The translations under genes and the position numbers were made by a program. DNA of 64,000 nucleotides, taken from positions 42,725,409-42,789,408 of the forward strand of contig NC_084830.1 of NCBI RefSeq assembly GCF_033115175.1, written 5' to 3'. The stretch comes from Lepus europaeus. Lineage: Eukaryota > Chordata > Mammalia > Lagomorpha > Leporidae. The notes below the pieces were generated by a model that saw nothing but the letters and a program-made list of their open reading frames with translations, did no database searches and was not told where the DNA came from. The number at the start of each line of letters is the position of its first letter. Position 1 is the stretch's first letter. Of the stretch, positions 10,206 through 23,457 are shown piece after piece.

Positions 10206-13200
10206 CTGAAACAAGGAAAAGTTACATCAGCCTAAATTAGCATTTTAAAGTTACAGAAACCTCCTAAAATCTCTCTTACTAAAACAATTTGCCACTTACC
10301 TTAAACCTGTCTGCTTTACTCAGATATAAAAGGTGCTGATAGACCAGGGAGGGGTCTTTATCCATGAGATGGTTCTTCAGAGCCTGAACCAGGAGGAGGA
10401 ACGTATCCCCTTCAAGTTTGTTACTCAACAACGTGGGCAGCTCTTCCGGTGCCGTGGAGGCTAACAGGTGCGCACAGGCGGCCTTATCTTTCCTCAGACT
10501 GATAGCGTTGATGGCCTGGCCGAACTCATAGGCATTGTGCGGTCTGGCGAGCTGAAGTTCTTCCGAGTGTTCCAGCGGCCCGTTGCAGTCCTCGCCCTGC
10601 TCGGAAGCCGGGGTGTCGGCGAGGACGTCCTCCCTGGTTGGCTGGGGCTCCCTGGCATGGCACTCAGTCACCTGCAGGAGGGACAGAGCAGCAGTCACCA
10701 CACAGACCCCCAAGTAATTTCTTTAGGAAGAGAAGTGTTGGGGTGTAAGAATCCAGTTCATAAAAGTATTCCCCTGTAAAGTTTTTAAAAACTCTGACAC
10801 TGAAAATATAAAATTTTGTCTTTGGAACTGTTGCAGGAAATAAAGGCCTATAAAATAATTGTTATGAAAATACTGCATTTACTCTTATTTCCTGATCGCT
10901 TAACACAGGTGTTTCTCCTTTAAGGGAAAAAGCTTCCTCTCGCCTCCTGGCCTCAGAGGGGAAGCACCAGACCCGGGGTGGGATATTAGCACTGAGGACT
11001 GTCCAGGAGTCCAGGGCCTGACAGTCCTCACTAATGGCCACGGGAAACACGGGTGCTATCTGTAGTCACAGAGGCAGGTTAGATCCTGAGGAGGTCAGTT
11101 TCAGAGTGCTGAGGTCTGAGTCCGTCTGGGAGACTCTGCACGGGGTGTGGCCTGCAGGGCCCCTGAAACCCAGTCAGGTGTGTCAGGAGTCCCAGGGCTG
11201 CCCTGCAGTGGAAGCCGTGCGAATCACTGACCCGATGGCGGGTGGGCGGAGACTGCCAGCACGGCCTGTGCGCCTGCGCAGGGAAATACAGTGGCTCGTT
11301 CTCCCTGCAAGAAGTGTCGTCTTTGTCACTAGCTACAACTTTCTCAGTGATGTAGAACTCTGAGGAGTATGACCTTAGAGTCTCGTATAGGAGCCCCAAA
11401 AGAGTACTTGCAGTAATAATCAGTTACAAATACCTCTTGAATCTCGATTTTCTTCCTCTCCTTGCCTTTGTTGAGTGATGCCGCATCATCCTTAGTATTA
11501 AGGAATCTGGTGACCTCTTCCAGTTCCATCTTTGCCTCAACAATATTTGGGTCTAGTAGGAGAACTTTATTGAGATCAGTTAAGCTTTTCTGATAATTCT
11601 GGAAGTGGGAAGACAGCAAAAATAACTTCCATAAATACAAGGCTGGGACTTGAGTTACCCTGAGTGGGGGTGAGCGAGGACGTGAGTCACGCAGAATGTG
11701 CACAAGGGCTTCCAACAGATGCACCCGGGTGATAGTCCATCACCCAGGGGACATCCTCTCCAAGGCAGAGCACAGAACCCGGCGAGGGAAAGCTCGATTC
11801 TGGATCAGCACAGCCTCGTGTGGCAGGCACCTGCCTGCGGAGCGAATGGAAGAATGAGCATCTTGCATTAGCGCCTGCCCCAGTTTTCTCACCTGTAAGA
11901 GGACAGACACTCTGCGATTCACAAGACTCGGCCAAGGAATCCACAAATGAGTGGCTTCAAGCCATAAGTGGCTACACCAATGGGAGTGCCACTGTGAACT
12001 CACGTTCCACTAAACCCTTCAGAATTGACCACTACTCAAGAGGAGCTAGAGCCGGCAATCAGTCCTCCACAAGTCAGAAAATAATTTGCAAAGAGGAATC
12101 TAAGGTTACCGAGACACCGCAGAGTGGCCGCTCCCTGACAGGCCCTCTCCCAGAAACACTAGCCAGACCTCCCCCTCGATTAACCCACACTGTGAGGAGG
12201 TGAAGAACTGCAATGAAGTGGGACCCCTTGTATGCACGACCAGGGGCTGAGCCACACAGCAGGTGAGCCAGTGGTCCTGCGACACTCCGGAGGGTCTCAC
12301 TGTGACACCACATCACATCCAGCAGAGGTGACACTGTTAAGAGACAGCCTCAAGTGTGCTGGAACTGAGGGAGTCTCCATGACAGTGCACGGTGAACCTC
12401 CAGTAACAGATACCATGTGACATGGGCACGTGGCTGCAGCAGCCTAGGCGCTCTACTCCCACGTCGGCCCTGCAAGCCCTAACCTCTACCGGCCCCTCTT
12501 AAAAAGGGAGGAGACGGAAGTGCCCAGAAGGCGGAGCTAACACCCGTGAGCTCTGGACACATCCTGAAACGGAAGCCCAGCACCACAGGAGCGGCCACCA
12601 TCACCCCCTTGGCCTAAGCAGCACCCTGCCTGCTCAGCACCCTTAGTCGGGTAGTAGCACGGGGGCAGGCGAGGGCCGAGAGAGGGCGGCGGCAGAGCAG
12701 GGGCCGCGTTCACTCCCTTCACAGATGGTCACTGAGCCTGTGCCGGGAGCAGGCCGCCATGGCTGGACCACACCGCGGCAGGAGGTTACATCCGACGAGG
12801 GGAAAAGTGAATAGAGTAATTATGGGCTGGCACAGTGATGAAAGGCAGGGGCAGAGATGGGTATTAACAAGGGAGAGTCGAGAGAAACGAGCCGTGCAGC
12901 TGGAGGGGCAGAGCCTAAGGACGAAGTGTGGACCTTCCACGGTGCTGACCGCAGCCCAGCAGCAGGCCTTTTTAGAAAGATACATTATAATCCCACGTGT
13001 CTGACAGTATTTACCATTCATAGACAGACAAAGGACCGGCGCTGTGGCGCAGCGGGTTAAAGCCCTGGCCTGAAGCACCACCATCCCATATGGGAATCCC
13101 AGCTGCTCCACTTCCCATCCAGCTCTCTGCTGTGGCCCGGGAGTGCAGTGGAGGATGGCCCAAGTGCTTGGGCCCCTGCACCCACATGGGAGACCCAGAA

Positions 13201-16200
13201 GAAGCTCCTGGCCCTCTGGGGGAATGAACCAGCAGATGGAAGACCTCTCTGTCTCTCTCTGCATATGCCTCTCTGTAACTCTGCTTTTCAAATAAATAAA
13301 TTTTTAAAAAACAGATATGCAAAAACCATAAATGCAGTAATTATAAGAAATTATCCTGACGATTCTGGCCTCATAGTACCCTCTGTTAGCTGGAAATAAT
13401 CCCTAAGGGGCTCCATGTCTTGCCTCTGTACCCTCAGTGCCCAGCACATAAATGAAGCTCAATAATTTGTAATGAAGGCAAATTGTTACCTTTCCCAAAC
13501 AGCTATGCGTGAAGGAAAGCCTGTAGTGTTTACAACTAGCACACACAAGCCACCTACTAGAGCCGCTAGGAAACAAAAGATGGGAGCAGAGTGCGCAGCT
13601 GGACCCCGCAGGCAGTGCACCTGCTACGACTGGTGAACCCCGGTCACCCGACGCCGCTCCCTCAGCACAGGCTCGGGGGCAAACAGGGTCCAGTCCCCCC
13701 ACATTTAGTAAGCAGTCTTTGAAGATTCTGAAATGGAATTCACCTGGCACACAGCTCAGACTACTGGACATGTAAATCAAGCTATAAGAAATCAGCCCCC
13801 AACACCAAGCCACTAGCCTCATCAGCTAACAGGATTACTCATAATTGGGATTATCTGTCTGCATCGTGATACCATTTCTAGAATTCATCCCTTGGAAGTA
13901 TGACATTCCAGTCTCACTGAGTACACCTTCCGACTCTGAGTCAGCTCAGCAGATGGAGAGAGACAGGCAGCATGAGGCGGGCCTGCGCTACGTGTGGACA
14001 GAAGTCAGCGTGTGAGTCATGCAGATCTACCCTTGTGCTCAGATCACTAAGCTCAGAGAGTGGAGGAAGTGTCCCAAGTCTGTCTTCATTCGTGCTGCCG
14101 CCACCGCCATCCAGGAACTCCTCACCTGAGGTTTACACATGAGTGTGTTGGTGTACACAGACTGCCCGCGTCAGACACGCATGCGACTGCACGACCACCC
14201 CCTCCCAGGAAAACCTAGCTATTCCCCTGTCAGCCCTGGGCGTGGGCTGAGAAGAATTCTCTCAAACTCTGGACTCCGCCTCTTCCTCAAGCCTGTTCCT
14301 CCTCCTGAACGCCCCCCACCGTCACCTGTGCCGTTTAGCCTCCTGGGCCTGAGCCCTGGGATCTGCCCCCCTCATCGCCCCTGTGTGTTCTGCTGTTCAC
14401 TGGATCCCATCAGCTTCTACCATTAGCCCAGCCTCCAGTCGGCCCCCTCGCTTCCAGTGTGGGCTGACCCCCACCCCCCAACAAGTCTGCACGTTGACGT
14501 TCTAAGTCTCAGGACCTCAGGACGGGACTGTATCCACTGGAGACGTGGACTTTAGAGGTGATGGAGTTCAAGGAGCTCATAGGGCTGGCCCCTGACCCAG
14601 TACAACTGGCATTCTGCAAAAGGAAATGTGGCTGGAGGTACACACGGGGAAGCCCGTGTGAAGACATGACAGTGTGGCCACCTACAGGCCACGGAGAGAG
14701 GCGTCCAAAGAAACCAGCACTGGCCTCATCTCAGACTTCTGGTTTTCTCCAGAACTGAGAAAATCAGTTTCTGTTGTCTAAGCCACACAGTTCCTGATGC
14801 TTTGTTTCAGCAGCTCTAGCCAATAAACACACCTCTCTCCTGTGCCATTACCTGCCTTCAGGCATCCCCTCTCACCTTGGGGCCCTCCCACCATCCTGCT
14901 CCAAACAGTCCCCTCTGATCCACCTTCTATGGGGTCCCCATCACTTACAGGATGAAATTCAACCTGCCCCTGGCCTCTGGCTGTATGATTTGGGAACAAG
15001 CCCATGAAATACGTGCACAGGAATGTCAGAGTCACTTTGTTCATAACACCCCCAAACTGAAAACCATCAGCTGGTGAATACGTGTGGTAGATTCATAAAA
15101 CTCAGTGATGGGCCACTGCCACGGCTCACTAGGCTAATCCTCTTCCTGCGGCGCCAGCACCTCGGGTTCTAGTCCCGGCTGGGGTGCTGGATTCTGTCCC
15201 GGTTGCTCCTTTTCCAGTCCAGCTCTCTGCTGTGGCCCGGGAGCGCAGTGGAGGATGGCCCAAGTGCTTGGGCCCTGCTCCCGCATGGGAGACCAGGAGG
15301 AAGCACCTGGCTCCTGGCTTCGGATTGCTGCAGCGCTCCGGCCATAGCAGCCACTTGGGGGGTGAACCAACGGAAAAAGGAAGACCTTTCTCTCTGTCTC
15401 TCTCTCTCTCCTTGTCTAACTCTGCCTGTCCAAAAAAAAAAAAAAAAACTCAGTGATGAACAGGTTCTGAAACTCATACAATATGGGTGTTCAAATTATG
15501 CTGAGTCAAAGGAGCCAGGGAGAGAGCACGTTCTATGTGGTGATGCTGAGGTCCAAAGGAAGCAAACTGATCTGTACTGGTGGAATCAATGATTGGTTGC
15601 CACGGGGCAGGTGAGCAGGAGGGAGGGAGACACTGCAAAGGGGCAGGGAACTTTCTAGAGATGCAGATGTTCTTTACTGTGAATGGAATGATGGCTACAG
15701 GGATATACACTTATCAAGAGTCAGTGACCTACAAAGTGCAAACCAGACCTTAATAAAACTGACTTTAGGCAAATAGCATTTGGGGCAATGGCGTTTTCCA
15801 ATGTGTTTTAGTTTTTCATGGAGGAGGTATTTTCTACATAGGTGCCCATTTATTAATATTCCCATGCAGAGGAATCTGCAAAAAGAAAGGTAATGGCACA
15901 ACACCCTTTTTCTGCTACACTACTGACGTGGTTTTTCAGAGAGGAATGTCACTGGCCAATCACAGCTTAAGGCCTGGCCCACTGGCAGCCGCCAGCCCTG
16001 TGAAGTGCCGCCACCGACTTCCACTGGGTGGCGCTCTTCCGTTAGCATGCCTTCCCCTGTCCTCACTGCGAGAGCCAGTGCCATCATTGCAGGCTTGCAC
16101 TAATTCAGTAACAAAACGTCCTTACTCCTGAAGCGAACCTACTGTCGCCAGGAATACCTCCTAGGAAACTGTAGAAAATGCATGCACATGTGACGCTGAG

Positions 16201-19200
16201 GTCTTCCTAGAGCCCAGGTGCGTAGCTGCCCCTTCTGTGGTGTTCACACAGTGGAATCACCTAACGACACTGCTCAGAACACCCCGTCGTCGGGAAGCAA
16301 CACGTGACCCTAAACCCTAACTTGCAAGCAGGAAGTTACCTTGGAAATGACAAAGCCCCACAGCAGAGGCAGGGAGAGGCCTGAGGTCCACTCCAGGCGG
16401 CAGGGCTGGGTAGTATATAGTAGTAGGCTTAGACCCCAGGACAGCCGCAGCCCCACTCCGGGATCCTGAGATTCGTGAAAACCACTTGGTTTCTCCCGGG
16501 CTGAAGCGCACATGTGCCCTGAAGAGGCGGCGTCCTCACCTTGAGTCCCTTGTGAGCCAGCGCCCGGCGGTAGCACGCCTTCACGTTCCCGGCATCCATC
16601 TGCAGTGCCTGATCGCAGTCCCGCTTTGCCTCTTCAAACTGACACAGCTTCAGGTAGCACAGAGCTCTGTGTGATGGAACGGAACCGGTATTAGGAAGGG
16701 TCAAGCCTGCAGGTCTGAGAATCCAGACAGCTCAGAGACACCAGAAATTGCCTCGGTAAGTCTGTTGCTAGAGGTCAGTGCTGTGGCGTAGTGGGTTAAG
16801 CCACTCTCGTCAGTGATGCCAGTTTGAGTCCCGGCTGCTCCACTTCTGATCTAGCTCCCTGCTAATGCACCTGGGAAAGCAGCGGAAGATGGCCCCAGAG
16901 CTTGGGCCCTTGCACACACATGGGAGACCCAGATCAAACTCCTGTCTCTTGGCTTCAATCTGGCCCAGCCCTGGGCATTGTGGCCATTTGGGGAGTGGAC
17001 CACGAAATGGAAGACTTTCTTCGCCTCTATCTTTCCCTCTCTGTAACTCTTTCAAATAAATGATTTTTTTTTTTTGACAGGCAGAGTGGACAGTAAGAGA
17101 GAGAGACAGAGAGAAAGGTCTTCCTTTTGCCGTTGGTTCACCCTCCAATGGCCGCTGCGGTTGGCGCGCTGCGGCCGGCGCACCGCGCTGATCCGATGGC
17201 AGGAGCCAGGTGCTTCTCCTGGTCTCCCATGGGGTGCAGGGCCCAAGCACTTGGGCCATCCTCCACTGCACTCCCTGGCCACAGCAGAGAGTTGGCCTGG
17301 AAGAGGGGCATCCGGGACAGGACTGGTGCCCCGACCGGGACTAGAACCCGATGTGCCAGCGCCGCAAGGCGGAGGATTAGCCTAGTGAGCTGCAGCGCCG
17401 GCCTCAAATAAATGATCTTTAAAAAAAAAAATCCGTTGCTAAACCAAAGCTATTTCAACAAAAATGTAGCATCTGACTCCAATGTATATGAAGTTAGGAC
17501 CCTGGGGATAGGGCTGCACACAAAACAGTCCCAGGCCTCAAGGAAGATGCACTCCAGCAAAAGGAACCAGGAGACAATCAAAAGCAAACACTAAAACCTG
17601 CAAGGGACGCTCTGGTGCCCACAGTGGAGAGCCGCAGATCTGGCGGGGCTGAGCGAGGGCTGGGGCAGTCAGGGAAGACTTCCCTGAAGAAGTGACATTT
17701 AAGTAGAAATCCAGAGTGTGAAGCAAGACTTCTCCAAGGGCACAGCAGGGGAACAGCAGGTGCACAGCCCCACATAGGGGGAGAGCATGATGCTCTCGGC
17801 GAATTAAGAGAAGTTCCACGGAGCAGGCATTTGGCACAGCAGTTAAGATGCTGCTTGCCTATATCAGGGTGCATGGGTTCAAATCCTGGCTGCCCTGCTT
17901 CCAATCCAGCTCCCTGCTACTGCACAACCCATGTGGGAGACTCAGATGGAGTTCCAGACTCCTGGCTTGGACCTAGCTCAGCCTTGGTTGTTGTGGCAAA
18001 TTGGAGAGTGAACTAGTGGTTGGAAGATCTTTCTCTCTAAATCTTTCCCCCCTCTCTGATGCTCTGCCTTTCAAATAAACACATGATCAATCTTACTAAA
18101 ATGGCAGCTGAGTAGCACTCTAGAACAACCTGCCCATTCCTACCAATGACGATGAAAGATGCCAGCGTCTTCCTCCACAGAGAAGGAAAAGGGCGTCACT
18201 CCATAGAGCCCGTTTTGAAAGGCTGCCGGCTGCTGCTCCTCCCGTAGGGCACCATGTTTTTGTAGCCGGCTGCCACGAGGCCGGACAGCAGGAAACCGAA
18301 GCAGCCCGGCACTCGCCCCGGTAGCTTGCAGGAACCTGGTGACGCAGAGCCGGAGCCCCCGTCCCATGCCCGCCGCCTGCTTCCAACCCCTCCGAGCCCC
18401 CCTCCCGCCCCACTCCTCTCCCACAGCACCCTCTGAGGACCACCTACTGGATCAACTCCTGGAACCAAGATGAGGCACTCTGGCGACTGATTATCTTATT
18501 CATGTCCACCTCGGCACCATACAGAAAAGCCAGCCAGGACTTGCCTGTTCGTATATATGGCACATTCCTTGTTGTTGATCTTCAAGCATTCGCTGTATTT
18601 ACGGAGGGCATCTGTGTAGTTTTTGTCCTTTACACACCGATTTCCTTCCTCCTTCATGGCTTTAAACACGCTTTCCTCTAGGGGACCAAAAATGAGAAGA
18701 AGAAAAAAAACCAGAGGAGGGGTTCAGGTGAGCACCTCTCTGGAGGCTGCAGCACAGCCTCCACAATGAACCAAGCACCACAAACAAACCAAGGTCAGTC
18801 CAAAGGCAGCGATCTGAAACTGGCTGTAAGCAAAGATGAGGACCTCCTTCTAAGACTGCTACATTCTAACGAGGCAGTAACACAACAGCAGTTCTGCTAG
18901 GCTCCCCTGGAGGCTGGAACTAGGAAGAGGCCAGAACCACCCCCAAGACAGAACCGAGCCAGGTGAGCGCCCCAGCACAGCAGGACCCGTCTCCAGCATG
19001 GCTGCTCCTGGGAACTTCTTGGGATCTCGGTTCCCACCGAGGCCTATCCCGCTTCCCCAGCAGCCCCGGGCCACTCCGGGCTCAGGCTACGCTGTAGCTA
19101 TCACAGGAGCAATCTACAAAACACAGATGCCGACATCTACAGCGCCGGCTCAGGAACTACTGCACTGGTCATGAACACATCCGAGGTGGACATCTACCCG

Positions 19201-22200
19201 GCAGCCCCAGCTCCCTCGGGGGTCACACCTCCTCTGCTCTCTGCTCCTTGTGTTTTAGGTAAAGCAACTGCCAGCCCAGTCCAGCCCAGCCCAGCCCAGC
19301 GTGGTGATCCCTCACAGTCAGGACCTCCTGCTCCCTTGAGCATGATAAGCCAAGTGGGCAGGGACGGGCTAGGAGAGCCGGTCAAACACAGGAAGATTTC
19401 TGTGGCAGATTCGCAGCAGTAATTCTCCCTCTATGCCCTGGGCTGTTTTAAGGCAAGAGCAGGAGCTATGAGAATGAGGCCCATGGAGCCAGGGAGAGGC
19501 CGGGATGGACAGCACAGAAGAGCCTCTGGGTCCTGAAGCCAGCCGTGGGGACTTGTGCTCTGCCAGCGCCAGTGGGCAGTTCTGTGCTTAAGCCATTGAC
19601 CCTGGGCTTTCTGTTACCTGCAGCCCAAGGGCCCCTACTGTTCACAACACATTCCTATGATGTCACAGTGAGCACGGCCGGCCCTGCTCCATCTACCACC
19701 TGTTCAGCCCACGTGTTTGGGAGAGGCTGATCCCACGGATCAGGGAGCCAGGCCAAAGCCAATCAGTGCGTGACATTTACTTCATCAAAGAGACTGGCTC
19801 GGGAGCAGGCACATGGCCCAATTCAGACCAACAGGACAGCGGGTGGGCTTGGGGGCAACAGACTCCCCCATTATTAACCGAATGCCACCAAGGACACCAG
19901 GGGTCTCCCTCCCCTGGCACACCAGTGTGTGTGACGTGATGCCTGTGCCGGCTACTGCTCTCGTTTCTGCCGTAGCCTGGGGCCTTGCAGTTGTGTGAAC
20001 CAATAGTGCCCCTTAGGGTTGAACTTGCAAATCCAAGTTTTCAAACACACAGGAAGTATTAAAACTTAAGGTTTCAAACCTATGTAATAACATTACCCTA
20101 TGGAGTAACTTGATGTATAATAAAAGTCCATAAATTAAAATTTGAAACATACCTTAAGTACTGCAATCTAAAAAAAAAAAAAAAATCTTCTGATGCAATG
20201 AATTTGTAATATAAACTGGCAATTTAAATGATCTTACTTGTCCTTGTGCACAAAGTTAATTTTTCCTCTTTTATTTCAAGTCACAGAATATTTCTGCCTA
20301 TGTTTCACATTTCAAAAGGTCTCACAGCAACCACGGAGCCACATGAGACTTCCCTGGGATCCTGGCATACAAAGTCTAAAACAGAACAATATCACAGAGA
20401 ATTGTGTCCCTCGACTTGCCGGAACACTGCCGTCCAGCATCTACCCTCCAGCGTCTTCGTCCGTTCTCACTCATCCTCGCGCTGCCTACTTGCTGCCGCA
20501 CAGCTCTGCGTGAGGTCTGCGAGCTGAGACAGCCGCCCCTCACCAAGCAAATGCTTAGGGTCAGGCCCCACGCGTCATGGGCGCCAGGGCCCCGCCACTT
20601 CCTAGGACTGCTGGGCCGTCTGGAAGCCGTGGCAGGCATTCCCCGCTGGGCTTTGTGGGCAACCAAGGGTCAACGGTCCCACCCCAGCAAGTCGGGCATC
20701 GTGGGCCAGGAACCTCCAGGCCCCTGCCAGACAAAGCCCGGGCTAGGGACACGGCACGTTCCCAAACCTACAGGAGCCAAGGGCTTGTGGCTTTAAGGCA
20801 GAAACCAGGAGTAAATTCCCATTGATTGAAGACTCACTATAGGCACAGCCATGATGAGAATGCCAACCGTGATAAAAGGCGTGAGGCAGAACCTGCTAGA
20901 TTTATAATATGGGGTTTTATTTTATTAAACACATCAATCTCTCCTTTAGCCTCATCATACACATGGTCTGCTGAAGAGGCATATACTACTCAGTTCTGTT
21001 TTCTTCTTCTTAACACTACTACTAACATCACCTTTCGTAAGAGGTTACCATAGGCTGACACAGTCAGCCGGTGTACTACTATTTTATACATCCACGCATA
21101 CTTCAAAAAGTTCATGGAAAACAGAACTGAAAGTGTGGTACACAAGAAAACGTATGCACAGTTTTTTCCACAATATTCGTTACCCATGAACTTTCCTAAG
21201 ATCCCTCGTAGCTCCACTTGTTCCTAACAATGCCCCACACCCCAAGATGGTTATTAATATTCCCCCTCATTCATATGCATGAGGACATGGGGAGCATGAA
21301 GCAACCCCCAAGACCATGTAGCTACAGAGGGAGAGCAGGGATCAGCTTCAACCCGGGTCTGACGCCAGAGCACGTGCTCCCATCTGCACGGCACTGTGAA
21401 CGCACACGCAGCACCCAGGACGACCTCGGCGGGAACGAACCTGTGCTGCCCGGCGGGCGGGGTCTGCCGAAGTCTCCCTCTTGGTTAGGGGTCGTCTCTG
21501 CGGCAGGGCGCCAGCCTGGCACTGGGGCAGCAGTGGGCACGGCAGGGATGGGCGACAGCTTCTCCCGCCAGCTGGGTCCATCCAGCTCCATTAGGATTCT
21601 TGTGATTCTAAAGAGAACATGCATTTGCTGCGTCGACCACGTGATCTGCACATGTGTACAGCTTGCACAGGCACAAACACAGTTTCAAAAGGACTCAAAA
21701 AAGTTGCCATAAAGGATGTAACCTTAGACCATATTTTAGCCAAAATAAAAATTAAGACATTTTTAATGTATTAATAACTTTAATTTGTAATTTGTTAAAA
21801 AGTTTGTAACTTAGACACACAATAAATTTCCATTTTTGAGAAAGTGGAATATAACACTAAAATGTAAGAGGCCTAGAGAAGAAATGTCCCCGTGGTATTT
21901 AATACAGCCACTAAAACAACAGTGTGTGGCTCATGACAACAATCAGAAGTACTCTGCAATTTCTATGTCCAAAACAGACAGGAGCGTGGCTGAAGACAGG
22001 ACCACGATGGATGAGGGCTGGCCATTACAGTGTTTACATGTGGCTCAAATACCCCTTCCCCTTGTAATTCTGGCATCTCCCGTCACTTGTTTTCATGAGT
22101 AAAGATGAAAAACAGGCCCCTGGCATTTTCTCCAAGGGCCGTGGAAGGAATGAATGACATTGGCTAAATAGCCTAAGATTCAGACTGGCATCCTTGACCT

Positions 22201-23426
22201 CCACTCTCACTATTTGGACACACGAGATGTCACACTGAGATTTAACAACCAAATTCAGTTACACCTCTGGGATGACCCTGGTTATAAAAGATGCTTCCCA
22301 AGACGGAGAGGGTTTACTGGTGAAATGCATTCAGATCGACCACCTCTGTGGTCTCACATATTCTTTGTGTGGAAAATGTTTGTTTACAAACACACAAATA
22401 CAACGCACTACACTCTCTTCAAACACGTTTCAACAGCAACCTTTGGTTATAATGAAATCTCATATCTTAGTGTAAAATTTTTTTTAGTGAATGTATAACC
22501 ACCCATTACCGTGGGAGAAAAAGGAGCTTTGGAAAAAAGAATTTTTAAGCAAAGCCTGTATTCCCAGCAGGGAGGGAGGAAGAAGCAGCAGAAAAGAGAT
22601 GATGTGTTGTCAGGGAGTAAATAAGTTTATGCAGGGAAATTTAACAGATTAATTTTCCTGGAGAGGGAAGAGAGGAATACGGTTAATGGAAGATAGACCA
22701 AAATAAACACAGGTGTTTAAATGAAAATAATCAGCTGCTGCTGCTTAATTTCCCATAATGAACTGGAATAGATGGGGAAAGCAAAAATATGGGATTCACA
22801 AAAAAGGAACAGTGAAAATTTTGAAATAGAAACTTTAGATAAGAAACCAGATGAAGCCTCCAAACCTTGGGAAACGTATCAGCAAGAACCATTTTCAATT
22901 TTAAAATGACTGATTGACATAGAAGAGCCTTCTTGAATACACAGAAAACTATCATACAATTCTCAAACATTTAAAGACAGAATTACCAAAGGACCCAGCC
23001 ATGCTGCTTCCGGGTATATCCCCAAAAGGAACTGAAGGCAAGCGAGCAAAGCTGGCCCGTGAGTGCTCACGGCAGCCCTGCTCACAGAAGCCGATGGCTG
23101 GGAACGACCCCAAAGCTGAGGAGCAAACCAGAGGCCACGCACACAGCCAATCTGGGGAGTGCCCGCCAGTGACCGAGAGGAGCGAGGGCAGACACGCACG
23201 TCACACGGCAAAGTCCCCAAGTTGACCTTGCCGTCTGCGTGGGCTCTCCACTCTAGATCCTTGCCCATGGCCAGGGAGCAGATCCGGGTGGGGATAATAC
23301 GCGGACAGGGTTTCCCTCCAGGGTGATGCGAATGGGAACGGGAAAGACGGGGGCCACCGTACAGCATGCCGGAGCGGGCTGAATGCCGCCGGGGGTCCGC
23401 TCTCCGCTCCCCTCATGCTTTACCTC

Positions 23427-23457
<31 letters not shown>

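Noticed and set aside
13033-13110. tRNA gene
   Set aside because: The A/B-box-like head belongs to the tRNA-derived C-repeat SINE; there is no complete cloverleaf.
16305-16321. Telomere-like ccctaaaccctaac
   Set aside because: Only two imperfect units; too short to mean an interstitial telomere.
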